Shown one piece after another: positions 35,826 to 44,789 of a stretch of 64,000 nucleotides of DNA (the first letter of the stretch is position 1; every line of letters starts with the position of its first letter). The translations under genes and the position numbers were made by a program. The notes under the pieces are model-generated. The model made no database searches and was not told where the DNA came from. It saw only the letters and a program-made list of their open reading frames with translations. The stretch is from Proteobacteria bacterium SG_bin4. Lineage in GTDB: Bacteria > Pseudomonadota > Gammaproteobacteria > Burkholderiales > Nitrosomonadaceae. The stretch is from positions 1 through 64,000 of the forward strand of contig LWDH01000011.1 of NCBI GenBank assembly GCA_002083395.1, written 5' to 3'.

Positions 35826-38204
35826 TTACACTACTGTGAATACCAGAGTATCGGTAGAAGCGTTGTAAATCAACGTATCATCGGTACCTTTGCCGGTAAT
35901 CGTCAGTTGCCAATCGTCTGCGGCGACATAAGAACCGTCACCATTGATGTCAATTTGCAATGTCATGGTACCGTCCGCTTGTGCTGCCGCGATATTCGTG
36001 GTTGCGCTGAGAGTTGTGCCATGTACGTTGATGTTTGCACCAGTTGCTGATAACAGCGTGCTTCCGCTCTTCAACAGCGCTTCCAGAGCAGCGGTGAAGT
36101 TGATCGTTACGGTATCGCCTGCTGCTGCTGCTACGCCGGTTAACGCCAGAGTTGATGAGTTGCCTGCTTTAATGTCTCCAGCTCCCAGAGTGGTTGCACT
36201 GTATATCAGGGTATGCGCCGAAGTACCGCCACCATCGACTATCACGGTATCGGAACCACCACCCAGATACAAGGTTGAGGTAATGGTAGCAGCGTTATCG
36301 ATATCGATGGTATCGTTTTTAGCCGTGCCTTTAGCCAGCAGGGATACGATTGCCGAAGCATCGGTGTCGATGGTTACTGCTGCGTCATTGGTCAAGCCGG
36401 ATGCATCGATTTCAGTTGGATTGGTACCTGCGGCTGTTGCAAAACTCAATGCTTCATTACCGGTAATCACAACTTTCTCAACATCGGTTGCAGTCAGAAT
36501 AACTGAGTTTTCTTCCGCGCCACCGACTGTTTTGGGCGAAGAACCGTCACCAATCGATTTCAGATTAATCACGTCAGCATTTGCAAACACCAGCGAGGTG
36601 ACATCAATACCGGTACCGCTCTTCGTGGTGCTGTTATCTAAAGAGATAGTTGTCGTATCACTGGTACCGCCTGATACGAAATCGCTTGCTGTCAAGGTCA
36701 ATGTTGTAGGAGCAGCACCAGTGATGCTGATGTTACCCGCCGTTGCTGCGTTGATGTTAGAAACGGTTGCTGCACCACCGGTTTCGCTAATAACCAGACC
36801 CGTAAGGGTGTTTTTAGCACCAATGATCGACAGATTGTAAGTTATCGCGTCGGCACCAGCCACTTCGAATGTTTCGAAGCCGGTGATACCAACCACTTCA
36901 GCCGCGGTATCCACGGTATCCGCATCAGACACGCTCAATGTATCGGTACCGTCACCGCCCGCCAATACGTCAGAAGCTGTAATTGTCGCTGCCATAACGA
37001 TCTTGTCGTTACCTTTACCGCCGGTAAATTTTAAATTCGATGCGCCGACACCATCAATCGTCACATTTCCGGTCGCTTTAGATGCATCAATCGTGGTCAC
37101 AGTGGTTAACGCATGTTGCAGTTCGAGATCCTTATCACCTGCGATATTGATGGTTGCAAGTTTACCGCCTGCATTGGTCAGCGTAACATAGCTGGCATTA
37201 TCAGAAGCGGTTACATCCAATGTCGTCAGTCCAGTACCAGTCAACGCAACAGTTGCATCTGTTGTAGAGCTACCTGCCTTGTTGAGCGTCAATCCCAGGG
37301 TGGTCGGGCTATTACCTGCGATAGTTGCGGTGGTGCCTGCTGCCTGATTGGATACTTTGACCGCTTGACCAGAACCAATGGTCAATGTGTTGGCACCAAA
37401 ACCATCTACTTCAATCGAAGTAACGTCTGCTTTCGCTGAGAAATCAATATTGCCACCCGGTGCATTGTAATAAACGTTCTCAATGCCGGAAATGTTAGGA
37501 ACGGTATTGGTACCGAAGATTTTCAAGGTATCGGAACCGGTGCCGCCAACCAGCGTGTCCCCTGCAGAAGCTGAAGTATTGTCGCCAATAAAAGTATCGT
37601 TACCTTTTGTACCAACCAAATTATCAGTGGTATTTGTCAGCGTGAATGTATCGCCAGCCGATCCGCTGCCTTCCAAGATTTCCGTTACTTCTTCATCTGT
37701 GTAAGGCGCCGTGCCGGTTACATTGCTCAATACTTTTTGCAGCGTATCCAGATCACTCGATGAATTTTCTGCTGAATAGGCTGCAGCTACTTTAGCTTTG
37801 TTATCCAGCAATGTTTTAGCTTCGGTAAATTTTGTATCAGTTGTTGTAGACAGAAATGTCACAGCATCGTAAACGATGGCGCCGAAACCATCCCCAGCTT
37901 CGATACGATCGTGAAAGTAATCATGCGCTTGAGCTTGAGCACCTGCACTGGCTGCATCGTCACTATCCGTCAAACCGAAATGTTTCATCAGAACATCGAC
38001 TTGAGATTCAACCGTTACCTTACCGGCTAATACACCCGTGGTAAACAATGGCAGAGCAGCCAATGCATTTGCCAATTGCTGGGTTGTACCGCCGTTTGAA
38101 ACAAAATTTGCCAGCTCAGACAGATTGCTGCCGCCTGGTGCTGCATTGAATAAGCCTGCAACAATTTTCAGTATTTCGGTTTGTTGTGCACTCGTAATAG
38201 CCAT
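35826..38204 (-). CDS. Large RTX/S-layer-like secreted protein
   Basis: 792 residues, rich in Thr, Ala, Gly, Asp and Ser. By reading the whole sequence I find no cysteine, one arginine (HDRIE, about residue 96) and one tryptophan (DDWQL near the end). The N-terminal 180 residues are helical; the rest is repetitive beta with RTX-type calcium-binding nonapeptides GGxGxDxU at about residues 195, 217, 393, 414 and 645. There is no Sec signal peptide, and the C-terminus ends in hydrophobic LVFTVV, as in type I secretion substrates. A complete type I system lies 17 kb away. AAGGGAG precedes the ATG and a strong terminator follows the stop, consistent with high expression. It is likely an abundant surface-layer protein or adhesin. 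Confidence 0.8.
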   Translation of the reverse strand: MAITSAQQTEILKIVAGLFNAAPGGSNLSELANFVSNGGTTQQLANALAALPLFTTGVLAGKVTVESQVDVLMKHFGLTDSDDAASAGAQAQAHDYFHDRIEAGDGFGAIVYDAVTFLSTTTDTKFTEAKTLLDNKAKVAAAYSAENSSSDLDTLQKVLSNVTGTAPYTDEEVTEILEGSGSAGDTFTLTNTTDNLVGTKGNDTFIGDNTSASAGDTLVGGTGSDTLKIFGTNTVPNISGIENVYYNAPGGNIDFSAKADVTSIEVDGFGANTLTIGSGQAVKVSNQAAGTTATIAGNSPTTLGLTLNKAGSSTTDATVALTGTGLTTLDVTASDNASYVTLTNAGGKLATINIAGDKDLELQHALTTVTTIDASKATGNVTIDGVGASNLKFTGGKGNDKIVMAATITASDVLAGGDGTDTLSVSDADTVDTAAEVVGITGFETFEVAGADAITYNLSIIGAKNTLTGLVISETGGAATVSNINAATAGNISITGAAPTTLTLTASDFVSGGTSDTTTISLDNSTTKSGTGIDVTSLVFANADVINLKSIGDGSSPKTVGGAEENSVILTATDVEKVVITGNEALSFATAAGTNPTEIDASGLTNDAAVTIDTDASAIVSLLAKGTAKNDTIDIDNAATITSTLYLGGGSDTVIVDGGGTSAHTLIYSATTLGAGDIKAGNSSTLALTGVAAAAGDTVTINFTAALEALLKSGSTLLSATGANINVHGTTLSATTNIAAAQADGTMTLQIDINGDGSYVAADDWQLTITGKGTDDTLIYNASTDTLVFTVV

Positions 38205-38865
38205 GGGAGCTCCCTTGATAAAAAATTAAAAATAATTACGAAAGTAAATTACTTGCAAGTTTTTCACTTTTCACTATGTCTCTTTGTAACCTCGGTGAAA
38301 ACCAGCAATTTGCCTAGCAGAAATTACCACAAAAGCCAAGTTAAAGTGCATTCTGCCCAAAACAATCTCTCAATGCAAGTCTGCTACGGAAGTTTTCTAT
38401 TGAATTGTTGCTAATTTGCAACATTCTTGCGAAGAATAACAGCAATGATTTTAGGTCATTAATCTGAATAGCCATAAAGGTGGATGCTTTTTTCAACTTG
38501 AATCGCGAATCCCGACTACCGACGCTCGGTAAAATATGGTAGATGACCGCACCTCAAGCTTTATCGCAAAAATACAAGCGCTCAAGAAGATGGCTTATTA
38601 TACAACACAACATCCATACCATGGCATTAACAGCTCGTTGAAAAACTATCTGCGTTGCCGCTACGGTGTTAAAAACAAGCTCAAAAATGCTCATTTATAC
38701 CGCATAAACTGCGCTTTTTCGCCTGTTTTTTGCCTTGTATCGGCTGCTTCGAAAACGTTTTTCAACGGCCTGTTAACTAATGCGGACTTCCGAACAACCT
38801 TTATTGATTCTTATTTTTCGCATATTATACACACAAGCCTCTTGTTATATTCTTTATTCAATCTC
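38205..38865. other. Long divergent intergenic region of the surface locus
   Basis: About 660 bp without a gene. The left half (38205-38535) is AT-rich and should hold the promoter and leader of the S-layer-like gene (minus strand) and the promoter of the plus-strand glycan operon. The right half contains the 38627-38776 repeat. An open frame runs from 38536 into wzm, but its first 250 bp are repeat sequence and do not look like protein. Confidence 0.6.
38627..38776. repeat. 150-bp inverted-repeat element (MITE-like)
   Basis: The left end TTAACAGCTCGTTGAAAAA (38627-38645) and the inverted right end TTAACAGGCCGTTGAAAAA (38776-38758 read on the minus strand) match at 17 of 19 bases. The interior has no start-stop frame of its own. 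It is a different element from the one at 33911 and lies just before the glycan exporter. Confidence 0.7.
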
Positions 38866-39696
38866 TTGCAGCAATCCAAATTCTCTTCTCCAGGTAATTT
38901 CATTAGCCTGTGGCAACACCGCCCGTTGATCGTGCAAATGATCAAACGGGAAATCATCGGCCGGTATCGCGGCTCTTTTTTGGGAATATTATGGTCATTC
39001 ATCAATCCCATTTTGATGCTTGCTATCTACACGTTCGTTTTCGGTGTTGTTTTTAAGGTGCGGCTCGAACCGCAAGCTAATGATATTTACGAGGATAAAT
39101 TCACCTTCGCACTGTTGCTGTTTACCGGTTTGATTCTATTTAATTTATTCTCTGAATGCTTATCCCGAGCGCCCGGATTAATACTATCGAACGTTAATTA
39201 TGTGAAAAAAGTAATTTTTCCTCTCGAAGTCTTGCCGTTGGTTTCTCTCGGTTCGGCCCTGTTTCACGCCGGTATCAGCTTCCTGGTGCTGATTATTTTT
39301 TTGTTGGTCGTTAATCATCCCGTTCATTTAACGATGATGTTCCTGCCCATCATCGTACTGCCGTTCGTTTTACTCACGATGGGACTGTCCTGGATACTCA
39401 CTTCGATCGGTGTTTTTGTGCGCGATATTGGTCAGTTTATCGGCCTGGTCTTAACCATGCTGCTGTTTCTGAGCCCGATCTTTTACCCTGCTTCGGCGCT
39501 GCCGGAATCCATTCGCGATTATTTATTCCTGAATCCCTTAACATTCATCATCGAACAAGCGCGAAGCGTCATTCTCTACGGTCAAACACCCGATTGGGTT
39601 GGCCTGAGCGCGTATTATGCTCTAGCTGCCTTCGTTGCTTGGACAGGATTAATCTGGTTTCATAAAACCCGGAAAGGTTTTGCAGATGTCCTTTAA
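38866..39696 (+). CDS. wzm: Polysaccharide ABC exporter permease (Wzm-like)
   Basis: About 276 residues from a TTG at 38866. The family region SLWQHRPLIVQMIKREIIGRYRGS leads into six membrane segments (first NPILMLAIYTFVFGVVF); the SPIFYPASALPES loop is the family signature. It exports a lipid-linked glycan with the ATPase encoded next. The start is uncertain: no ATG lies near the expected N-terminus. TTG at 38866 gives a normal length but has a weak ribosome site, and the frame open to 38536 is only repeat-derived. wzt overlaps its end by 11 bp. Confidence 0.85.
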   Translation: MQQSKFSSPGNFISLWQHRPLIVQMIKREIIGRYRGSFLGILWSFINPILMLAIYTFVFGVVFKVRLEPQANDIYEDKFTFALLLFTGLILFNLFSECLSRAPGLILSNVNYVKKVIFPLEVLPLVSLGSALFHAGISFLVLIIFLLVVNHPVHLTMMFLPIIVLPFVLLTMGLSWILTSIGVFVRDIGQFIGLVLTMLLFLSPIFYPASALPESIRDYLFLNPLTFIIEQARSVILYGQTPDWVGLSAYYALAAFVAWTGLIWFHKTRKGFADVL

Positions 39697-40957
39697 TATG
39701 GTTGATCCCGAGCCGGCGATAAAAGCCGCCAATTTATCGAAATGCTATCAGTTGTATCAGCATCCCAAAGACCGTCTTAAACAGTTTTTATGGCCTCACC
39801 GATGGTTAGGATCACGGGCTTTTTTTCGTGAAGTGCGCGCGCTACATGACGTCAATTTAACCGTTATGCCTGGAGAAGTGGTTGGAATTGTCGGTCAGAA
39901 CGGTTCGGGTAAATCCACGTTGTTGCAATTGGTGTGCGGCACACTCACACCTACCGGCGGAGAAGTTAAAGTCAATGGCCGGATTGCCGCGTTATTGGAA
40001 CTTGGCGCAGGCTTCAATCCGGAATTTAGCGGGCGTGAGAACATTCTGATGAGCTCGGTAATTATGGGATTGAGTCAAACAGAAATTGACGATCGAATGG
40101 AAGACATTATCGATTTTTCGGGTGTCCGGGATTTTATTGACCAGCCGGTGAAAACCTATTCCAGCGGCATGTATGTGCGTTTGGCTTTTTCCGTTGCGAT
40201 TAACGTCGATCCCGATATCCTGGTGATTGATGAAGCTTTGTCGGTCGGTGACGGTGCCTTCGCCCGCAAATCATTTGCGCGCATCATGCAAATGCGCGAT
40301 GCCGGAAAAACCATCTTGTTTTGCTCGCATTCGTTATTCCAGGTGGAATCGCTGTGCGCCCGGACGATCTGGATTAATCACGGCCGGGTAATGATGGATG
40401 GCGACTCAGCCGGAGTCGTGACAGCCTATCAAGCATTTCTTGACCGGAATACCGCTAACTCCGCAAGTGAAGCGCCTGCCATCCCGACCAGCAGCACCAT
40501 CGCCACAGAAAGTACTGAACAACCTGCCGGCACTGCCCGGCTGCTGAAAGTAAAGCTGCAAGAAATTGATGCGAGCGCACAGCATGCTATCATCATGAGC
40601 GGTGAATCCAACGTGCAAGTTTCGATTGCCTTCGCTTCCGATCCCTTGCTGCCTTGTCCCAATGTTGCAATGACATTGCAAACACCGGATGGCCGCACGA
40701 TTGCAAGCGCAGCCACGTGGGAAGATCAGTTTATGCTGGAACGGACAGCGGAAGGAATGGGCGAAGTCAGTCTTAAATTAGATCAAATACCGTTACTGAA
40801 AGGTGATTATCTGATTAATATCTATCTAATGTGCGAACGCGGCATCCACATATACGATACTGCAGTTGCGGCAGCAACGCTTCAAGTCAAACAATCAGGC
40901 CGCTTACAGGGTTATTTCGCAATCCCGCATCGATGGGAAAATACGCTGAATGGTTAG
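39686..40957 (+). CDS. wzt: Polysaccharide ABC exporter ATPase (Wzt-like) with C-terminal glycan-binding domain
   Basis: 423 residues. The nucleotide-binding domain has Walker A GQNGSGKST (70-78), a signature-type SSGMYVRLAF and Walker B ILVIDEALSVGD with the D-loop. From about residue 255 there is an extra beta-sandwich domain of about 165 residues, as in Wzt proteins that recognise the finished glycan end before export. The ATG at 39686 follows GGAAAGG by 8 bp and overlaps wzm. The Wzt C-domain implies that chain length or a terminal modification is checked before export. Confidence 0.9.
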   Translation: MSFNMVDPEPAIKAANLSKCYQLYQHPKDRLKQFLWPHRWLGSRAFFREVRALHDVNLTVMPGEVVGIVGQNGSGKSTLLQLVCGTLTPTGGEVKVNGRIAALLELGAGFNPEFSGRENILMSSVIMGLSQTEIDDRMEDIIDFSGVRDFIDQPVKTYSSGMYVRLAFSVAINVDPDILVIDEALSVGDGAFARKSFARIMQMRDAGKTILFCSHSLFQVESLCARTIWINHGRVMMDGDSAGVVTAYQAFLDRNTANSASEAPAIPTSSTIATESTEQPAGTARLLKVKLQEIDASAQHAIIMSGESNVQVSIAFASDPLLPCPNVAMTLQTPDGRTIASAATWEDQFMLERTAEGMGEVSLKLDQIPLLKGDYLINIYLMCERGIHIYDTAVAAATLQVKQSGRLQGYFAIPHRWENTLNG

Positions 40958-40960
40958 AGT

Positions 40961-42790
40961 ATGACGAAATCAGTAGAGCAGAAAATAATCAAACCGGATT
41001 TGCAGCTGTATCGGCACGCGGATCATGGGGTGTCCACCGGCGCAATTTTGCCGCCACCATACAGGAATCTTCCCTTTCCGTTAAACGTGTACGCGCACGC
41101 CACGATGCTGCAAGAAGGCGAAGCCGCGGAGTATTATGATGGCCTATTCCCTGCCAGCACTCCCAATTTTCTCGCAGCACAACGAGAGTTTGCGGATTTG
41201 ATTTTGAACAAACTACCACCGCCCCCGGGCCAGATCCTCGAAGTCGGCGCCGATCTGAGCACCGTGTCGTCACTGCTAAACCAACACGGTTACAAAGTCC
41301 AGAAAATGCCCCCCGCTGTTCAGCAGACAGCTTATCCTCATGGCTTCTCAGCAACGGATATTCCTGTTACTAATCAGGCACTGGAGACGTATAAAGCGGA
41401 GCAGGAAAGTTTCACTGCCATTCTGTTGCGAGACGCAACACAAGCTATCGAACCGTTAACAATACTCAACAAAGCGCAAGATTTGCTGGCACTCTCCGGG
41501 CATCTGCTGATAGCGGGTGAATTCCTGCTGAAAAACGATGCAACAACATGCAATATCAAGAAACTTCCACTGCTTGATCATCTGATCACATTGGCCGGCC
41601 GGTTCGGTTTTGAACTCATCGGAACCACCGATCTATCCGCTCGAGCCACATCGGCACTGGATTATCTGCTGCAACTCGTCGCCACGCATCGGCAACGATT
41701 AATCAAGGATTTGTCACTAAGTCATGAACAACTTGCAGAGCTCGAACAATTCAACCGGACTTGCCGCGGCTTGTACAGCAACAATCAAATTGGCTATGCG
41801 CTCTTGCAGTTCAGAAAAAAAACGCAACCGAAATGGCGTTTACAGCTTCTGAAAAAAAATCAGATCCCGGAACTGTTTGAGCTGTTCAAGAGAACATTCA
41901 ACCATGACATGACCCCGGCAATCTGGCATTGGAAATACAATTCCATCCCCGGACGGGAAATCGGCGTGTGGCGGGAGCGTCAATTAATCGCTCATTATGG
42001 CGGTATCGCGAGAAAAATTCTTTTCTTTGGCCAACCGCAAACCGCGGTGCAAATCGGTGATGTCATGGTGGATAGCAGTGAGCGTGGCACATTGACGAAA
42101 AAAGGCCCCTTCTTCCTGATGGCCGCGACTTTCCTGGAACGCTACATCGGCTACAACAAACCCTACTTATTGGGATTCGGTTTTCCAAACGAACGTGCAA
42201 TGAAAGTTGCGGAACGCTATGGATTGTATGCAGAAGTCGGAAGAATGGCCGAATTCTCCTGGAATCCGCTACCGAAATGGCCACGCATCAAGTCCCGGCT
42301 GTACGCAATTGACCAAGCAGACGATCATTATGCCGCTGGCGCTGTCAACCATTGTTGGCAGCAAATGGCTAATGATTTATCCGAGTCTCTCGTCGGCATT
42401 CGCGATTGGTCTTATTTGCAGTATCGTTACCTGAATCACCCCTCGAATCACTATCAAATCGTACTCGTAAAAAGGCGCTTTGGCGGAAAAGCACGTGGAA
42501 TTATCGTGCTGCGTCATGATTCCAGCGGCTGCGAAGTGGTCGATCTGGTCGCAGCGCTCAACGAAATTCCTGAATTAATTGTACACGCCAGACGGCTGGC
42601 GGGCATCAACGGCCATCGACGGCTTTACTGCCGGATCACGGAAAATTTTGCAACACCATTTGCCGCCACTGGCGGCATCCAGCAAGCTTTGGATTTCCGC
42701 ATTCCAGCCAGCATCTGGGATTGCGCACCAGCCATCGAATTGTTACGCGACCGTTGGTGGCTCATGTCCGGAGACATGGATTTCCGTTGA
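40961..42790 (+). CDS. Degenerate methyltransferase fused to a GNAT-type acyltransferase
   Basis: 609 residues. Residues about 80-270 resemble a class I methyltransferase, but motif I reads EVGADLSTVSSLL, without the GxG glycines, so SAM binding is doubtful. From about 290 a GNAT-like region follows: IPELFELFKRTFNHDMTPAIWHWKYN, YGGIARKILFFGQ, IGDVMVDSSERG and FGFPNERAMKVAERYG, the pattern of GNAT-family proteins in polysaccharide clusters. It may acylate a sugar of the exported glycan. It starts 4 bp after wzt and is followed by the group-1 glycosyltransferase, so it belongs to one operon. Confidence 0.75.
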   Translation: MTKSVEQKIIKPDLQLYRHADHGVSTGAILPPPYRNLPFPLNVYAHATMLQEGEAAEYYDGLFPASTPNFLAAQREFADLILNKLPPPPGQILEVGADLSTVSSLLNQHGYKVQKMPPAVQQTAYPHGFSATDIPVTNQALETYKAEQESFTAILLRDATQAIEPLTILNKAQDLLALSGHLLIAGEFLLKNDATTCNIKKLPLLDHLITLAGRFGFELIGTTDLSARATSALDYLLQLVATHRQRLIKDLSLSHEQLAELEQFNRTCRGLYSNNQIGYALLQFRKKTQPKWRLQLLKKNQIPELFELFKRTFNHDMTPAIWHWKYNSIPGREIGVWRERQLIAHYGGIARKILFFGQPQTAVQIGDVMVDSSERGTLTKKGPFFLMAATFLERYIGYNKPYLLGFGFPNERAMKVAERYGLYAEVGRMAEFSWNPLPKWPRIKSRLYAIDQADDHYAAGAVNHCWQQMANDLSESLVGIRDWSYLQYRYLNHPSNHYQIVLVKRRFGGKARGIIVLRHDSSGCEVVDLVAALNEIPELIVHARRLAGINGHRRLYCRITENFATPFAATGGIQQALDFRIPASIWDCAPAIELLRDRWWLMSGDMDFR

Positions 42791-42803
42791 ACCATCCGCA
42801 TTC

Positions 42804-43985
42804 ATGAAAATTCTCATGGTTACCCGCGAGACAAGGGCCGACCAGCGCTACGGCCTTGGCCGCAGCCTTGCGCCTTTGCTTCAGGAGTTTCGCCGCCGTG
42901 GAACTGCTATCGATTATCTATGTCAAGCTGACTTGGGACAACGCGCTTTAATTTGGCAACACCGTTGTTTTGCTATCGGCTCCTTCCTGTTTGGCAAATG
43001 GCCGACACGTACGAATTTCCCCGTGCTGCTCCAAGTTCTGCTGGAACGGTTCAACATGGGACGCCTTGCCGCCAAACTTTCAGCTACACAGCGATATACG
43101 CATGTACATTGTCATGACCCTTTTATCGCCGCCGGCTTGCGTTTTTTTTTGCATTTCTACTCTGGCCGCTCCATCGTTTGGGGCATCACCGAACATGGCT
43201 TCGGCTGCTATGCGCAAGCAATTCATGAAGACGGCGTTCACATGAATCCAGGCGTCATGCATATTATCCGCCGCTGGGAAGCACGCACATTGCGCGCTGC
43301 ATCCTGGGTAATCGCGCCGACTCGCCGGTGCCTTAACCAGATTGCGAACGACTTGGGAATTTCTCCACTTCCTGATAACTGGCATTCCATCGTACATGCC
43401 CGGCCACCGGTCAATCGCTATAGTCGTCAAGAAGCGCGGCAGCGGCTTGGCTGGGATGATACCGCTATCTATATTCTCAGCGTTGGCCGCATCGCTCCGG
43501 TGAAACAGTTTGCCATGCTCATCGAAGCGTGCTCCCAATTGACTCTGGAAAAAGATCTGCAACTGGTCATCCTCGGCGAAGGCGATCACCGGCTATTGCA
43601 ACAGCAGGCGCGGCAACTGCAATTTCAACGTGAAATCCTGTTCGCGGTCACCGACGATATCGGTTTGTATCTTTGCGCCGCCGACTTGTATGTCAGCGCT
43701 TCGGCGTCGGAATCGTTCGGCCTGGCAAATCTGGAAGCGCTAACCGCAGGCACTGCCGCGGTGTGCACCGCGGTAGGCGGCGTTCCGGAAGTTGTCGGTG
43801 ACGGTGCGTTGTTAACTCAACCAAATGCCAATGCTCTTGCAACGGCGATGCAGCGCATGTTAAACGACACTCAACTGCGTCAAACAACTGCTCAAAAAGG
43901 CCGGACAAGAGCCGAAGCATGGCCCGATCTCATTGAAATCACCAATCAATATGAAACAATTTATCGCCAAGCTGCAGCAAGCTAA
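42804..43985 (+). CDS. Group-1 (GT4) glycosyltransferase
   Basis: 393 residues of the GT-B fold: an N-terminal acceptor domain beginning KILMVTRETRADQRYGLGRS, and a C-terminal donor domain with ILSVGRIAPVKQF and the E-x7-E motif as ESFGLANLE (from residue about 303). It transfers a sugar from a nucleotide donor to the growing glycan. The ATG at 42804 gives the family start; a longer frame from 42579 lies inside the previous gene. It overlaps the PIG-L gene by 35 bp. Confidence 0.85.
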   Translation: MKILMVTRETRADQRYGLGRSLAPLLQEFRRRGTAIDYLCQADLGQRALIWQHRCFAIGSFLFGKWPTRTNFPVLLQVLLERFNMGRLAAKLSATQRYTHVHCHDPFIAAGLRFFLHFYSGRSIVWGITEHGFGCYAQAIHEDGVHMNPGVMHIIRRWEARTLRAASWVIAPTRRCLNQIANDLGISPLPDNWHSIVHARPPVNRYSRQEARQRLGWDDTAIYILSVGRIAPVKQFAMLIEACSQLTLEKDLQLVILGEGDHRLLQQQARQLQFQREILFAVTDDIGLYLCAADLYVSASASESFGLANLEALTAGTAAVCTAVGGVPEVVGDGALLTQPNANALATAMQRMLNDTQLRQTTAQKGRTRAEAWPDLIEITNQYETIYRQAAAS

Positions 43986-44730
43986 AATCGCCCGCCTGGA
44001 TCTGTGTCCCTTACCAGCCATGCTCACTCCGATTGAACATGGCGCCGTGCTTGTTTTCGCGCCACATCCGGATGATGAGACTCTAGGTTGCGGCGGCGCC
44101 TTGGCGTTGCTGCGGCAGAAACAATGTGCGATAAAAGTTGTTTTCGTCACCGATGGCGCAGGCGCAGGCAGCCTGGACGCCGACGCCCCCGCCATCCGCC
44201 GCAAGGAGGCGATAGCTGCCTTGGCAGTGCTGGGAATTGACGATATCGAATTTCTCGATGAGCCCGACGGGAATTTTCGTAATTCAACTCACTTTGAAAA
44301 CAAAGTTCGCAATTTACTACAGCAATTTCAGCCGGATTGGCTATTCGTGCCTTCGGTGCTTGATTATCATCGCGACCATGTCGCCATCGGCCAAGCCGTA
44401 CTATCCTGCTGGAAGAAATGGAAAACATCGGGGCGTGCATTCATCTACGAAATTTGGTGCCCGCTGCCTGCTACCCATGTCATCGACATCGGCAGTGTCA
44501 TCGAAATCAAGCGGCAGGCCATTTCCTGCTACGCCTTACCGCTCGCGCATTGCGATTATCTTTCCGCCAGTTTGGGTTTAGCGAGCTACCGGGGTCTTTA
44601 CTTGCCTGGCAAGCGAGACGGTAATTATGCCGAAGCTTTTACCGAAGTGGAAAAAAAAGCTACTTTTGAAAGCTTACAACAAAAAATGCTAAACTTACGG
44701 CTCTATCTTGAAAGCCTATTGAAGCGTTAA
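43951..44730 (+). CDS. PIG-L family sugar N-deacetylase
   Basis: 259 residues with the zinc-binding HPDDE at 39-43 and the second ligand pair in YHRDH. PIG-L enzymes remove acetyl groups from GlcNAc-type sugars. Here it is joined to the preceding GT by overlap, which suggests that a GlcNAc unit laid down by the cluster is then de-acetylated. The start is the ATG at 43951, not the TTG at 43933. The substrate is unknown. Confidence 0.85.
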   Translation: MKQFIAKLQQAKIARLDLCPLPAMLTPIEHGAVLVFAPHPDDETLGCGGALALLRQKQCAIKVVFVTDGAGAGSLDADAPAIRRKEAIAALAVLGIDDIEFLDEPDGNFRNSTHFENKVRNLLQQFQPDWLFVPSVLDYHRDHVAIGQAVLSCWKKWKTSGRAFIYEIWCPLPATHVIDIGSVIEIKRQAISCYALPLAHCDYLSASLGLASYRGLYLPGKRDGNYAEAFTEVEKKATFESLQQKMLNLRLYLESLLKR

Positions 44731-44789
44731 ACTTGGCTTACCTCACGCGTTTAAGTGTTTTCTTTCCTAAATAATTCCGGAATTCCAAG

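Noticed and set aside
35944..36840. A 298-codon open frame on the plus strand across the S-layer-like gene
   Set aside because: It is antisense to a long, clearly protein-like gene with a ribosome site and terminator. Its translation mirrors the Thr/Ala/Val-rich codons of the opposite strand and has no domain.
38536..38865. N-terminal extension of the Wzm permease from an ATG-less frame
   Set aside because: The first part is made of the inverted-repeat element, and the permease family starts just before SLWQHR. The extension would add 110 non-family residues.
42804..44730. Bacillithiol-type BshA/BshB pair (GT4 plus PIG-L deacetylase)
   Set aside because: Same enzyme classes, but they lie within a Wzm/Wzt polysaccharide operon, and no BshC-like gene is present.
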